A program made the position numbers and the translations under genes. From the NCBI GenBank assembly GCA_022826505.1, contig JAJDUQ010000052.1:1-64000 (forward strand): 64,000 nt of DNA, given 5' to 3'. Under the pieces are notes generated by a model that was not told the DNA's origin, ran no database searches, and was given only the letters and a program-made list of their open reading frames with translations. Positions 24,861 to 31,733 of this stretch are shown piece by piece. Position 1 is the first letter of the stretch, and each line of letters begins with the position of its first letter. Source of the DNA: Gammaproteobacteria bacterium (GTDB taxonomy: Bacteria; Pseudomonadota; Gammaproteobacteria; HK1).

Positions 24861-25970
24861 TCACCCCTGCGGCCGCACCGGCACGCAGCGCAGCCCGGTA
24901 TACGCCTTGGCGCGCACTCCGCCTTGCTCGACCAGGAGCTTGACGTGATTGATGCCCAGGTAGAGGAGATGGACGCCCCTGGCACCATACAGTTGCCGGA
25001 CTCCGGGCCACGCGAGCAGGCCACGCGCTTTCTCCGGGAGACACCAGCCGCACGCCTGCAGCCGCTCCACAACCGGTCTCCAGTCCTCGATGTCCGTCGC
25101 GAGCCAGTCGTCCTCCCGATCCCATTTCTCCCTGACGAACAGCTCCACCCCCAGACGCGGTGCCGTTCCATGGGCGGAGACATCCACCGACAGCCGGAAG
25201 CGGCTGCAAATGTCCCGGAAGTCGCTCAGAGCCGAGACCACGACGTCGGAGTCACCGGACCATTGCACGCATTCCAGGAAACCGGGGACCTCCGCTCTTT
25301 CGAGTCGCTGAACCAGTATCCGGAGCGCCCGCGGCGCGCGGCCCGGCAACGCCCCGATATGGGCCACCTCGCCGCCCGCCGGCAGGGCGTCGAAGGCTCG
25401 CTGCACCGCGCGCCGCTCCCCTTCGTCCGGCTCCCACCCCACCGCCGCGGCGATTCCGGCCGCCGCGGTGCGGGGACTGCAGTGATGCGGGTCCTTGCGT
25501 TCCGGGGTGCGCGTGCGCCGCGTCTTCAGGAACACGCCGGGCGCAGCCCCTCCCCGCGCGACCTCCGCCACGTCGTACTCGAGGGTCATCCCGTTGTTCC
25601 AGTCGGCCACCGAATTGCCTCGGGACGGTCCATCGGGGTCCATCAAGACGAGATGCCGGGCGAGCCCTGCGGCCGCCGGACTCGCTTCGTCCGTCGTTCC
25701 CCGCCGGATGTAGTACCGGGCCAGGACCTGCCCCGGGATGACCACGACGAAGAAGTCCGCTGCGGGTGCCGGGGCGTCGAGCCGGAACTCGAAGCCGCAC
25801 CGGGACGCGACCCCCTTCTCCGGAAGTCCGCCAATGCGGTCAAGGAGTCGAGTCCACTCCGGGCCACCGATCAGTTCGCGCGGGATGAATGCGCGCAACG
25901 CCTCGAGGAGCGCTCCGAACTTCCCGCCGGCGCGGGCTTCGACCGTTGCGGGCGCCTTGCCATCGGACAT
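24861..25970 (-). CDS. Orphan protein of the NHLP cluster, unknown function
   Basis: A 369-aa soluble protein I do not recognise. No signal peptide or membrane segment. Visible blocks: FIPRELIGGPEWTRLLDRIGGLPEKGV, LARYYIRRGTT, HLVLMDPDGPSRGNSVADWNNGMTLEYDVAEVARGG, RRTRTPERKDPHHCSPRTAAAGI, and the C-terminal GVHLLYLGINHVKLLVEQGGVRAKAYTGL. The middle (HIGALPGRAPRALRILVQRL...CVQWSGD) looks like a repeated substrate-binding fold. The ATG at 25970 is chosen over the track's 26021, which would overlap the upstream gene. It starts 11 bp after the terpene-cyclase-like gene, so the two are an operon and probably act together on the precursor. Confidence 0.75.
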   Translation of the reverse strand: MSDGKAPATVEARAGGKFGALLEALRAFIPRELIGGPEWTRLLDRIGGLPEKGVASRCGFEFRLDAPAPAADFFVVVIPGQVLARYYIRRGTTDEASPAAAGLARHLVLMDPDGPSRGNSVADWNNGMTLEYDVAEVARGGAAPGVFLKTRRTRTPERKDPHHCSPRTAAAGIAAAVGWEPDEGERRAVQRAFDALPAGGEVAHIGALPGRAPRALRILVQRLERAEVPGFLECVQWSGDSDVVVSALSDFRDICSRFRLSVDVSAHGTAPRLGVELFVREKWDREDDWLATDIEDWRPVVERLQACGWCLPEKARGLLAWPGVRQLYGARGVHLLYLGINHVKLLVEQGGVRAKAYTGLRCVPVRPQG

Positions 25971-25981
25971 CGTGCGTTCCG

Positions 25982-27055
25982 TCAGGCTCGCATGGCCCGG
26001 GCCATCGCCCCGATGCAGCACGCGGTGGTCAGCGCCTCGGATGAAAACCGGCCGTCAACGCCGGGTCGGCATTTCCAGATCAGGCACTCCGGCCAGCCGC
26101 CATTGGCGTGTTGCGCCTCCAGCACCCCTTCCAGCGCGCGCCGCACCACCTCCTCTTCCCCGGTGGCTTGCAACTGGACCAGCGCCGTCACCGCCTGCGC
26201 CAAGCGATACGCGTCGATGGTTTCGCCGCCCGCTTCGAGCCACCCCACGATCCGTGCGGCCAGCGTGGCGCGCAACCGGGCGAATACCGGCGGGGCGAGG
26301 CGGCTCGCGCGTGCCATCGCCGCGTACAGATCCATCGTCGAGAGGTAGTAGGGCGACGTGCCCGGTTCGCGCCCCTCCTCGACCAGCTTTGCGAGCCACC
26401 ACTGCGCTGCCCGGGTCTCCGGCCGGTCGCCGAGGTAGGCGAGGACGTTCGCGTTGACGACCGAATCCACCAGGTTCGGGGAGGACTCGGGCACGTCCCC
26501 GGAGGCCATCCGGGCGGATTCTGTTGCGTGGAATGGTTTCAGACGTTGGCCCCGGCGGACCATCCACGTTCGGAAACGTCCTTCATCGTCGCGGCAGGAC
26601 AATATCGGCCCGACGTTGCGTCCCATCAAGACCCAGAGATGCGACCCGGCGGCGACCGAACAAAGCACCGTGTCGTCCAGGTCGGGAACCAGTTGGGGAT
26701 AGTACCGCCATACCCCCGGATACTCGATGCGGGAGTGCAGGAATGCGCGGCTTCTCGAGCCTAGGGCCGCGGCCCTGGAAGTGCCGCACGCCTCCAGGGC
26801 CAGTATGCCGGCGGCTGCAGCGAAAGGCGTCCGCTCGGGCACCACCAATCGGCCGCCGTCATGGATTCCGAAGGCAGGCCAAGCTCCTTCCGCCCCGATG
26901 ATCGCGTCCAGAAAGCGGAGCCCGGACTCCACCGCTCGTGCCATTGCTTCCCGCAGAAACCGGTATCCCGGCCCGCGCATGGGCTGCCTCTTCTTCACCC
27001 GCTCCGATGTCTGCGGCTCCGGAGCGAGCGATACGTCGAAATCGGAAGGCGCCAA
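25982..27055 (-). CDS. Terpene-cyclase/prenyltransferase-fold protein with DLDDT motif, in the RiPP operon
   Basis: A 357-aa alpha-helical protein of the alpha/alpha-toroid (squalene-hopene cyclase-like) superfamily. The N-half has GLRFLDAIIGAEGAWPAFGIHDGG; YYPQLVPDLDDTVLC follows at about residues 119-131. The DLDDT at 125-129 matches the DxDDT acid motif of class II terpene cyclases. The C-half repeats helical pairs and ends EAQHANGGWPECLIWKCRPGVDGRFSSEALTTACCIGAMARAM, with a QW-like element. It is about half the size of squalene-hopene cyclase. It lies 65 bp downstream of the precursor gene and has no partner from isoprenoid synthesis nearby. I infer a role in peptide modification; the toroid fold alone does not prove cyclase activity. 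Confidence 0.72.
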   Translation of the reverse strand: MAPSDFDVSLAPEPQTSERVKKRQPMRGPGYRFLREAMARAVESGLRFLDAIIGAEGAWPAFGIHDGGRLVVPERTPFAAAAGILALEACGTSRAAALGSRSRAFLHSRIEYPGVWRYYPQLVPDLDDTVLCSVAAGSHLWVLMGRNVGPILSCRDDEGRFRTWMVRRGQRLKPFHATESARMASGDVPESSPNLVDSVVNANVLAYLGDRPETRAAQWWLAKLVEEGREPGTSPYYLSTMDLYAAMARASRLAPPVFARLRATLAARIVGWLEAGGETIDAYRLAQAVTALVQLQATGEEEVVRRALEGVLEAQHANGGWPECLIWKCRPGVDGRFSSEALTTACCIGAMARAMRA

Positions 27056-27120
27056 GCCATTTCGGTTTGTGCGAACACCGTAAGGGGTGGCCTCCGCACA
27101 TCAAGACCGTGTTGTCACGA

Positions 27121-27387
27121 TTACCATCCGCTAGCGTCAAAGTCGTCGTTGCTGCCGCCGCTCACCCGCGCCATCTCTGCGTCCGTGAGGCGATTGCTCC
27201 TGGGAAGGACCAGGTGCGCGGCCGTGCTGTCCTCTTCGTGCACGTGAACCGTCAGCCCCTCGGGGATGGTCACCCCCAGCTCCTCCTTGAGCACGTTGTG
27301 CGGATCATCAAGCAGTCGTGCCCGGAACTCCACGTCTTCGGCCGCCTTGGCGAGGAGCTCAGCCTGCATCTGTTCGGCAGTTTTCAT
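27121..27387 (-). CDS. NHLP leader-peptide RiPP precursor, 10-residue core
   Basis: An 88-aa precursor. Residues 1-78 form a nitrile-hydratase-alpha-like leader (MKTAEQMQAELLAKAAEDVEFRARLLDDPHNVLKEELGVTIPEGLTVHVHEEDST..HLVLP) that ends LTDAEMARVSGG. The double-glycine is the expected C39 cut site. The core is SNDDFDASGW: acidic, no Cys or Thr, one aromatic at each of positions 5 and 10. That excludes lanthionine formation. The ATG has GGAGAG upstream. It heads a minus-strand operon with the terpene-cyclase-fold and orphan genes. The family is secure; the product is unknown. Confidence 0.92.
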   Translation of the reverse strand: MKTAEQMQAELLAKAAEDVEFRARLLDDPHNVLKEELGVTIPEGLTVHVHEEDSTAAHLVLPRSNRLTDAEMARVSGGSNDDFDASGW

Positions 27388-27431
27388 GGTCGCTCTCCGT
27401 TGTCGGTTCGGAACTTTTCAGAGGGGGTGTC

Positions 27432-27461
27432 ATGGTAGAATGCAATCATCAGGAAAGGCAA
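27432..27461 (-). promoter_or_regulatory. Candidate sigma-70-like promoter of the precursor operon
   Basis: On the minus strand TTGCCT (27461-27456) and TACCAT (27437-27432) are 18 nt apart, about 45 bp before the precursor ATG. The -35-like box directly abuts the tandem 16-bp repeats, as if an activator bound there. Prediction only. Confidence 0.4.
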
Positions 27462-27492
27462 TTCGCGAACGAAGTCATTCGCGAACGAAGTC
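27461..27492. repeat. Perfect tandem 16-bp repeat in the divergent RiPP promoter region
   Basis: ATTCGCGAACGAAGTC occurs twice in direct tandem; each unit carries the 8-bp palindrome TTCGCGAA. It lies in the 270-bp gap between the precursor (minus) and the small ORF/oxygenase genes (plus). The position fits a regulator-binding site that controls both arms. Repeat seen directly; function inferred. Confidence 0.65.
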
Positions 27493-27660
27493 AGCGGCAA
27501 TCCGGCACGACACCGTACCAGCACTTCGGATACCATCGCGTATGGGGTTTCATGCTCGCGCGAACGTCTCCTTCGGACGCATGTCCACGCCGGACGCAGC
27601 GCCCGCATTCCATTCGAGACTAGCGTATCATCAACGTCCGGACGGACTTGGCCTGCTGTG

Positions 27661-27921
27661 ATGAAGCGTCGTACCACCCCGCCTTCCGCACCCCCTCTGG
27701 AGGCGACGGCGTCCGGGAATCTCCTGCGGGGCGGGACACCGATCGTGTCCTTTGCCCACCGGACCGCCTTCCAACAGGAAGCGGATTACCTGCTGGCTCT
27801 GTCCGCCGGTGATGCAGCCCGCCCCGTTCCACGTATCAGCATCAAGATCGTCGCGGACGCCCTCGCCCGGGAGCCGGAAGGAACGACGGCTTCGGAGAAA
27901 TTGGACGAGCCGCGTGGCTGA
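27661..27921 (+). CDS. Small hypothetical protein next to the RiPP oxygenase gene
   Basis: An 86-aa frame (MKRRTTPPSAPPLEATASGNLLRGGTPIVSFAHRTAFQQEADYLLALSAGDAARPVPRISIKIVADALARE...) with a GTG three bases upstream as an alternative start. It shows no domain I know. The central stretch VSFAHRTAFQQEADYLLALSAG looks protein-like and helical. It is the first plus-strand gene after the divergent promoter and 78 bp upstream of the JmjC-type gene, so it may be a cluster accessory or leader-binding protein. It could still be non-coding. Confidence 0.4.
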   Translation: MKRRTTPPSAPPLEATASGNLLRGGTPIVSFAHRTAFQQEADYLLALSAGDAARPVPRISIKIVADALAREPEGTTASEKLDEPRG

Positions 27922-27999
27922 ACGACGCGGCGCACCCCGCCGGAACCGTCACCTCGGACCGGAGCCGTCCGGCGACCCGACCCAGCGCAACGCCTGAGG

Positions 28000-29340
28000 A
28001 TGTCTCTCCTGCAACCGGACCCTGCGCAGTCCGAGCCCCGTGATTCCTCGCCGGTCGAGGTGCTCGTGGCAAGCCCCGAGCGGCTCGGAACGGCGCCTGG
28101 GCTCGACGGCATCGTCCGACCACTCTCCACGCAGGAGTTCATCGACACCCGCTACCGGGACAAGCGCGCGGTCCTGTTCCGCTCGGAGAGCCCGCGCTTC
28201 GCCTCCCTGTGCACCTGGGAGGAGCTCAACGAGCTGCTCCTTCTGGGCTTCGGGCAGGGCCGAATGCGCCTCGTCCGGGACGGCGGGCCGATCGCCGAGC
28301 GCAACTACACCACCCCGAAATTCGGCCACGGATGGAGAGGGCCGCGCGAGGGCGAAGTCCGGCTCGACGACCGGCGGCTGACCGCCTTTCTGCGCAAGGG
28401 CGCCACCGCTATCCTGCGCGGGATCGAGGATTTCCATCCCCCCGTTCGTCTCCTGGTCGATACCTTCGAGGAAGCCCTGGGCAGCTACACCGGAGTCAAC
28501 CTCTACGCCTCATGGGCGGCGACCCGAGGCTTCTCGACGCACTGGGACGACCACGACGTGTTCATCCTCCAGGTCGCCGGTGCAAAGCGTTGGCACCTCT
28601 ACGGCGAAACCCGCCGCTTTCCGCTCATCATGGATTCGGAAGCGAACCTGACGCCGCCTCCGGAGAGGGTGTGGAGCGAGGTCCTCCGGGCGGGCGATGT
28701 CCTCTACATACCGCGGGGCTGGTGGCACGACGCCCGCACCGAGGCCGTCGATGGCGCCGGCGGCACAGGAAGCCTGCACCTCACCGTCGGCGTCATCTCG
28801 GTCACCGGGTTCGACTTCATGGCGTGGCTCTCCGGCCGGCTCGCCCGTCACGAGGCGTTCCGCCGCGACCTCCCCCACCCTTCCGACGTGACTGGCGACG
28901 CCCACTACGCAGCACTCCGGGAGCTCGTCCTCGAAGAGCTTGGCGGAGACGCCGGACGGAGGTTCCGCAGCCACCTGCGCTCCACCTGGTCCGAGCACCC
29001 GCGCACGACACTCGGCCCATACCTCGAGCCCTGGAAGTCTCCCGACTGGGAGAGTCACGGAATCCGGCTCCGAGGCGCCCGGTATGCGACGCTGGAGCGG
29101 AACGCCGACGGGGACACGGTGCTGGAGGCGAACGGCTACCGCTGGACCTTCGACCCTCGGTGCATGGAGCTGATCGTTCCCCTGATCCAGGGCGGAACGG
29201 TGAGGGTCGGCACCTTCCGGGAAGCGGCCCCGGAGGGCGCTCCGGCATCGCTCGCCGACGAGTTCCTCGTGCTGCTGGTCGAACGCGGGATCGCGCACTG
29301 CGTTCCGCCGGACCCCGCTTTCGACCCGAGCACTGAATGA
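28000..29340 (+). CDS. Cupin-4/JmjC-type Fe(II)/2-oxoglutarate oxygenase in the RiPP cluster
   Basis: A 446-aa protein of the ROXA/MINA-like cupin-4 family. The iron-binding HxD is in FSTHWDDHDVFILQVAGAKRWHLYG, and the distal His in TGSLHLTVGVISVTG. DVLYIPRGWWHDA is a further family mark. The C-terminal third (residues ~270-440) is the dimerisation plus winged-helix part found in ribosomal oxygenases. Known relatives hydroxylate Arg or His of ribosomal proteins; here the neighbours suggest hydroxylation of the precursor, whose core has three Asp, one Asn, one Phe and one Trp. ATG 28000 follows TGAGG. Substrate is inferred from context. Confidence 0.8.
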   Translation: MSLLQPDPAQSEPRDSSPVEVLVASPERLGTAPGLDGIVRPLSTQEFIDTRYRDKRAVLFRSESPRFASLCTWEELNELLLLGFGQGRMRLVRDGGPIAERNYTTPKFGHGWRGPREGEVRLDDRRLTAFLRKGATAILRGIEDFHPPVRLLVDTFEEALGSYTGVNLYASWAATRGFSTHWDDHDVFILQVAGAKRWHLYGETRRFPLIMDSEANLTPPPERVWSEVLRAGDVLYIPRGWWHDARTEAVDGAGGTGSLHLTVGVISVTGFDFMAWLSGRLARHEAFRRDLPHPSDVTGDAHYAALRELVLEELGGDAGRRFRSHLRSTWSEHPRTTLGPYLEPWKSPDWESHGIRLRGARYATLERNADGDTVLEANGYRWTFDPRCMELIVPLIQGGTVRVGTFREAAPEGAPASLADEFLVLLVERGIAHCVPPDPAFDPSTE

Positions 29341-29365
29341 CACGTCGGGCGGCCAGCCCACCGGG

Positions 29366-29640
29366 TCAGGCCATCTGCCGGCGGACCAACTCCATGAAGG
29401 GACCCTCGGCCTTCATCAACACCCGAAGGTACCCGTCTGCGACACCCGGCCCTCCTGCAGCACGTAGATGCGGTCGGCCATCCGGATGGTCGACAGATGG
29501 TGGGCACTGACGAAGCGGGTGATGGCGAGTCCCGCCACGCCCTGCATCTGACCGTCTGCATCCACATCGGCATGGCGACGATGTCTTCGTCGATGGCGGC
29601 AGGCGGTCGCCGGACTCGCGTGGGTACGGCCGAGGTGGCG
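29366..29640 (-). pseudogene. Decayed C-terminal fragment of a second NHLM-type exporter
   Basis: On the minus strand, pieces of an NHLM ATPase survive in different frames. AAIDEDIVAMPMWMQTV matches AAVERDIAAMPMQMLTTV of the intact gene (21788-24736). A deletion then removes the signature and Walker B, and AHHLSTIRMADRIYVLQEGRVSQTGTF matches AHRLSTIRKADRIYVLQDGRVVQAGEF. After a frame change, AEGPFMELVRRQMA-stop matches QEGPFRDLARRQMV. This is a relic, not a gene. It marks the edge of the RiPP cluster. Confidence 0.78.
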
Positions 29641-29919
29641 GTGTCCACCGCCGGCCCGGTGCTTGAAGCCCTATAGCGGATACGCTACATGACGGGGATG
29701 GGATAGACGGTCGAAACCGTCTCGGCCGTCGATGCCGAAATCGCATTCGAGGCCCTGCCCGTGGCGGTGCGCGCCCGGACGGAGCTCACCCACGCGGCTG
29801 ACGGTGGGTCTGGTGCGGGACGAGGGCCGAGGCGGGACCTCGGAGTTCCAGCCCTGGTTGAATCGCCGACGCGACAGCATGTGGTTCGGCGGGCAAGCGC
29901 GACGATGTCCACCGCAGGT

Positions 29920-31278
29920 CTACACCAGCAGCGCGTTGTGATTCCGGGCGATGAAGTCAGTCGCAGCGTCTCCGGCGCGAAACTCGGGATGTGTTACGCA
30001 GGCGGCGAGATACCCTGCATTCGTGGCGATACCGCCGACTTCGACCGAGTCGAGCGCTTCGCGCATCCGGTCGATGGCGGCGTCACGGTCGTCACCGCGC
30101 ACGATGATCTTCGCGAGCAGCGGATCGTAATGGAAGGTGACCTCGTCACCCTCGCGGAAGCCGGTGTCGATACGCACGTCGGGGCCTGGCTCCGGCAGTC
30201 GAAAACGGACGAGCCGACCCGGCGACGGCATGAAGTGCCTTGCAGGATTCTCGGCGTAGAGCCGGCATTCGATGGCGTGGCCTGACGCGATGACGTTCCC
30301 TTGCTCAATCGGAGTCAGATTCCCGCGGACGAGTTCGATCTGCCAGGCCACGAGGTCGGTGCCGGTCATCATCTCGGTCACCGGATGCTCGACCTGGATG
30401 CGGCAGTTCATCTCGAGGAAGAAGTAGTCCATCCGCTCCGCGTCCACCACGTACTCCACCGTGCCGGCGCCGTGGTAGCGCTCGTGCCGGCACAACGCGA
30501 CCGCGGCTTCGGCCATGTCGTCGCGCAGCGACTCCGACAGCCCGGGGGCCGGTGATTCCTCGATTACCTTCTGGAAGCGCCGCTGTACCGAGCAGTCGCG
30601 TTCGTGCAGATGCACCGCTTGGCCGTCGCCGAAGCCGAAGACCTGAATCTCGATGTGCCGCGCCCTTTCGACGAAACGTTCCAGATAGATGGCCGGATTG
30701 CCGAACGCCTTGCCGGCCATCGATGCGGTCGCCTCGGCGACCTTGCGCAGCGAGGCCTCGTCGTCCACCTTGCGCATCCCGATCCCTCCGCCGCCCGCGG
30801 ACGCCTTGACCAGCAGCGGGTAGCCAACCTCGGCCGCCGCGTCCTCGATGCCGTCGAGCGTCTCGGCGTCGAATCGCGGACTTCCGGGCAGCACCGGCAC
30901 GCCGGCGGTACTCGCGATCTCGCGGGCGCGCTCCTTGTCGCCCATGTTCTCGATCGATCGGGGATCGGGACCGATCCAGACGAGTCCCGCCGCCTCGACC
31001 GCACGCGCGAACGCCGCGTTCTCGGACAGGAATCCGTACCCTGGGTGGATGCCTTCAGCGCCGGACGCGATTGCCGCCTCGACCAGGCGGGCCCCCACCA
31101 GATAGCTCTCCCGCGCGGGTGGCGGACCGATGGGCACCGCCTCGTCGGCGAGCGTGACGTGGCGCGCACCGGCATCCGCCTCGGAATGCACCGCGACGGC
31201 AGCGATCCCCAGGCGGCGGCAGGATTCAATGACCCGACAGGCAATCTCGCCCCGGTTCGCGATGAGGATCTTCTTCAC
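29920..31278 (-). CDS. Biotin carboxylase subunit of an acyl-CoA carboxylase
   Basis: A 452-aa ATP-grasp biotin carboxylase: KKILIANRGEIACRVIESCRRLGI, EGIHPGYGFLSENAAFARA, glycine-rich ATP loop KASAGGGGIGMRKV, HLHERDCSVQRRFQKVIEESPAPGL, EMNCRIQVEHPVTEMMTG. It ends after the biotin-carboxylase C-domain, so the carrier domain is not fused. The start codon is GTG at 31278. The matching 73-aa carrier (35973-36194) and carboxyltransferase (31723-33258) are nearby, so it probably carboxylates that carrier with bicarbonate and ATP. The acyl-CoA substrate is not readable. Confidence 0.92.
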   Translation of the reverse strand: MKKILIANRGEIACRVIESCRRLGIAAVAVHSEADAGARHVTLADEAVPIGPPPARESYLVGARLVEAAIASGAEGIHPGYGFLSENAAFARAVEAAGLVWIGPDPRSIENMGDKERAREIASTAGVPVLPGSPRFDAETLDGIEDAAAEVGYPLLVKASAGGGGIGMRKVDDEASLRKVAEATASMAGKAFGNPAIYLERFVERARHIEIQVFGFGDGQAVHLHERDCSVQRRFQKVIEESPAPGLSESLRDDMAEAAVALCRHERYHGAGTVEYVVDAERMDYFFLEMNCRIQVEHPVTEMMTGTDLVAWQIELVRGNLTPIEQGNVIASGHAIECRLYAENPARHFMPSPGRLVRFRLPEPGPDVRIDTGFREGDEVTFHYDPLLAKIIVRGDDRDAAIDRMREALDSVEVGGIATNAGYLAACVTHPEFRAGDAATDFIARNHNALLV

Positions 31279-31403
31279 ACCGACACGCAGAGCCGGAACG
31301 TCTCCGCGCGCTCGGCAAGCACCGCGTGCCGGCGAGCGTGACGCCGTTCCGTCTTCAGGAATTCCGGAGCGAGATTTACCATGCGCGACATTCTGCCGTC
31401 ACA

Positions 31404-31733
31404 ATGGCGCGACGCACCATGGCCGAAACCATCCGCAGGGTCACCCTGCGGCGTCTCGGGATGCCGCTGCACGTCCCGTACAAGCTCTCCTACCGCACCT
31501 TCGAGGAGTTCGAGCCCTATCTTGTGGAGATCGTCACCACCGAGGGGGGGCACGGCTTCGGGGACGGGCACATCTCGCCGGGATCGAGCGACGAGACTCG
31601 CGAAGGGGGCTGGGCATTCTCGCGCGAGATGGCGGGCGCCTTGCTCGGAAACCGGCCACGCCTCGACCATGATCGGGTTGCGGGGCACACGACGGCATGC
31701 GAGATATTCGAGGAATTCACCCATGCCTCATGA
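31404..31733 (+). pseudogene. N-terminal fragment of an enolase-superfamily (mandelate racemase/muconate lactonizing) enzyme
   Basis: The frame gives MAETIRRVTLRRLGMPLHVPYKLSYRTFEEFEPYLVEIVTTEGGHGFGDGHISPGSSDETREGGWAFSREMAGALLG, the alpha+beta capping domain of the family. The catalytic barrel is absent: after about 90 residues it runs into unrelated sequence and stops inside the next gene, overlapping it by 11 bp. It is probably the remains of a gene whose 3' part was deleted when the carboxyltransferase gene joined. Not functional as an enzyme. Confidence 0.65.

Noticed and set aside
19396-25183. Minus-strand ORFs of 1026 and 1161 aa opposite the RiPP exporters
   Set aside because: Arg/Pro/Gly/His-rich translations mirroring the codon pattern of the plus-strand ABC genes; no independent motifs.
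27384-27677. 97-aa minus-strand ORF ending in the precursor start (ATGA overlap)
   Set aside because: Looks like a coupled gene at first, but it covers the tandem repeats and candidate promoter, has no ribosome site of its own and no recognisable content.
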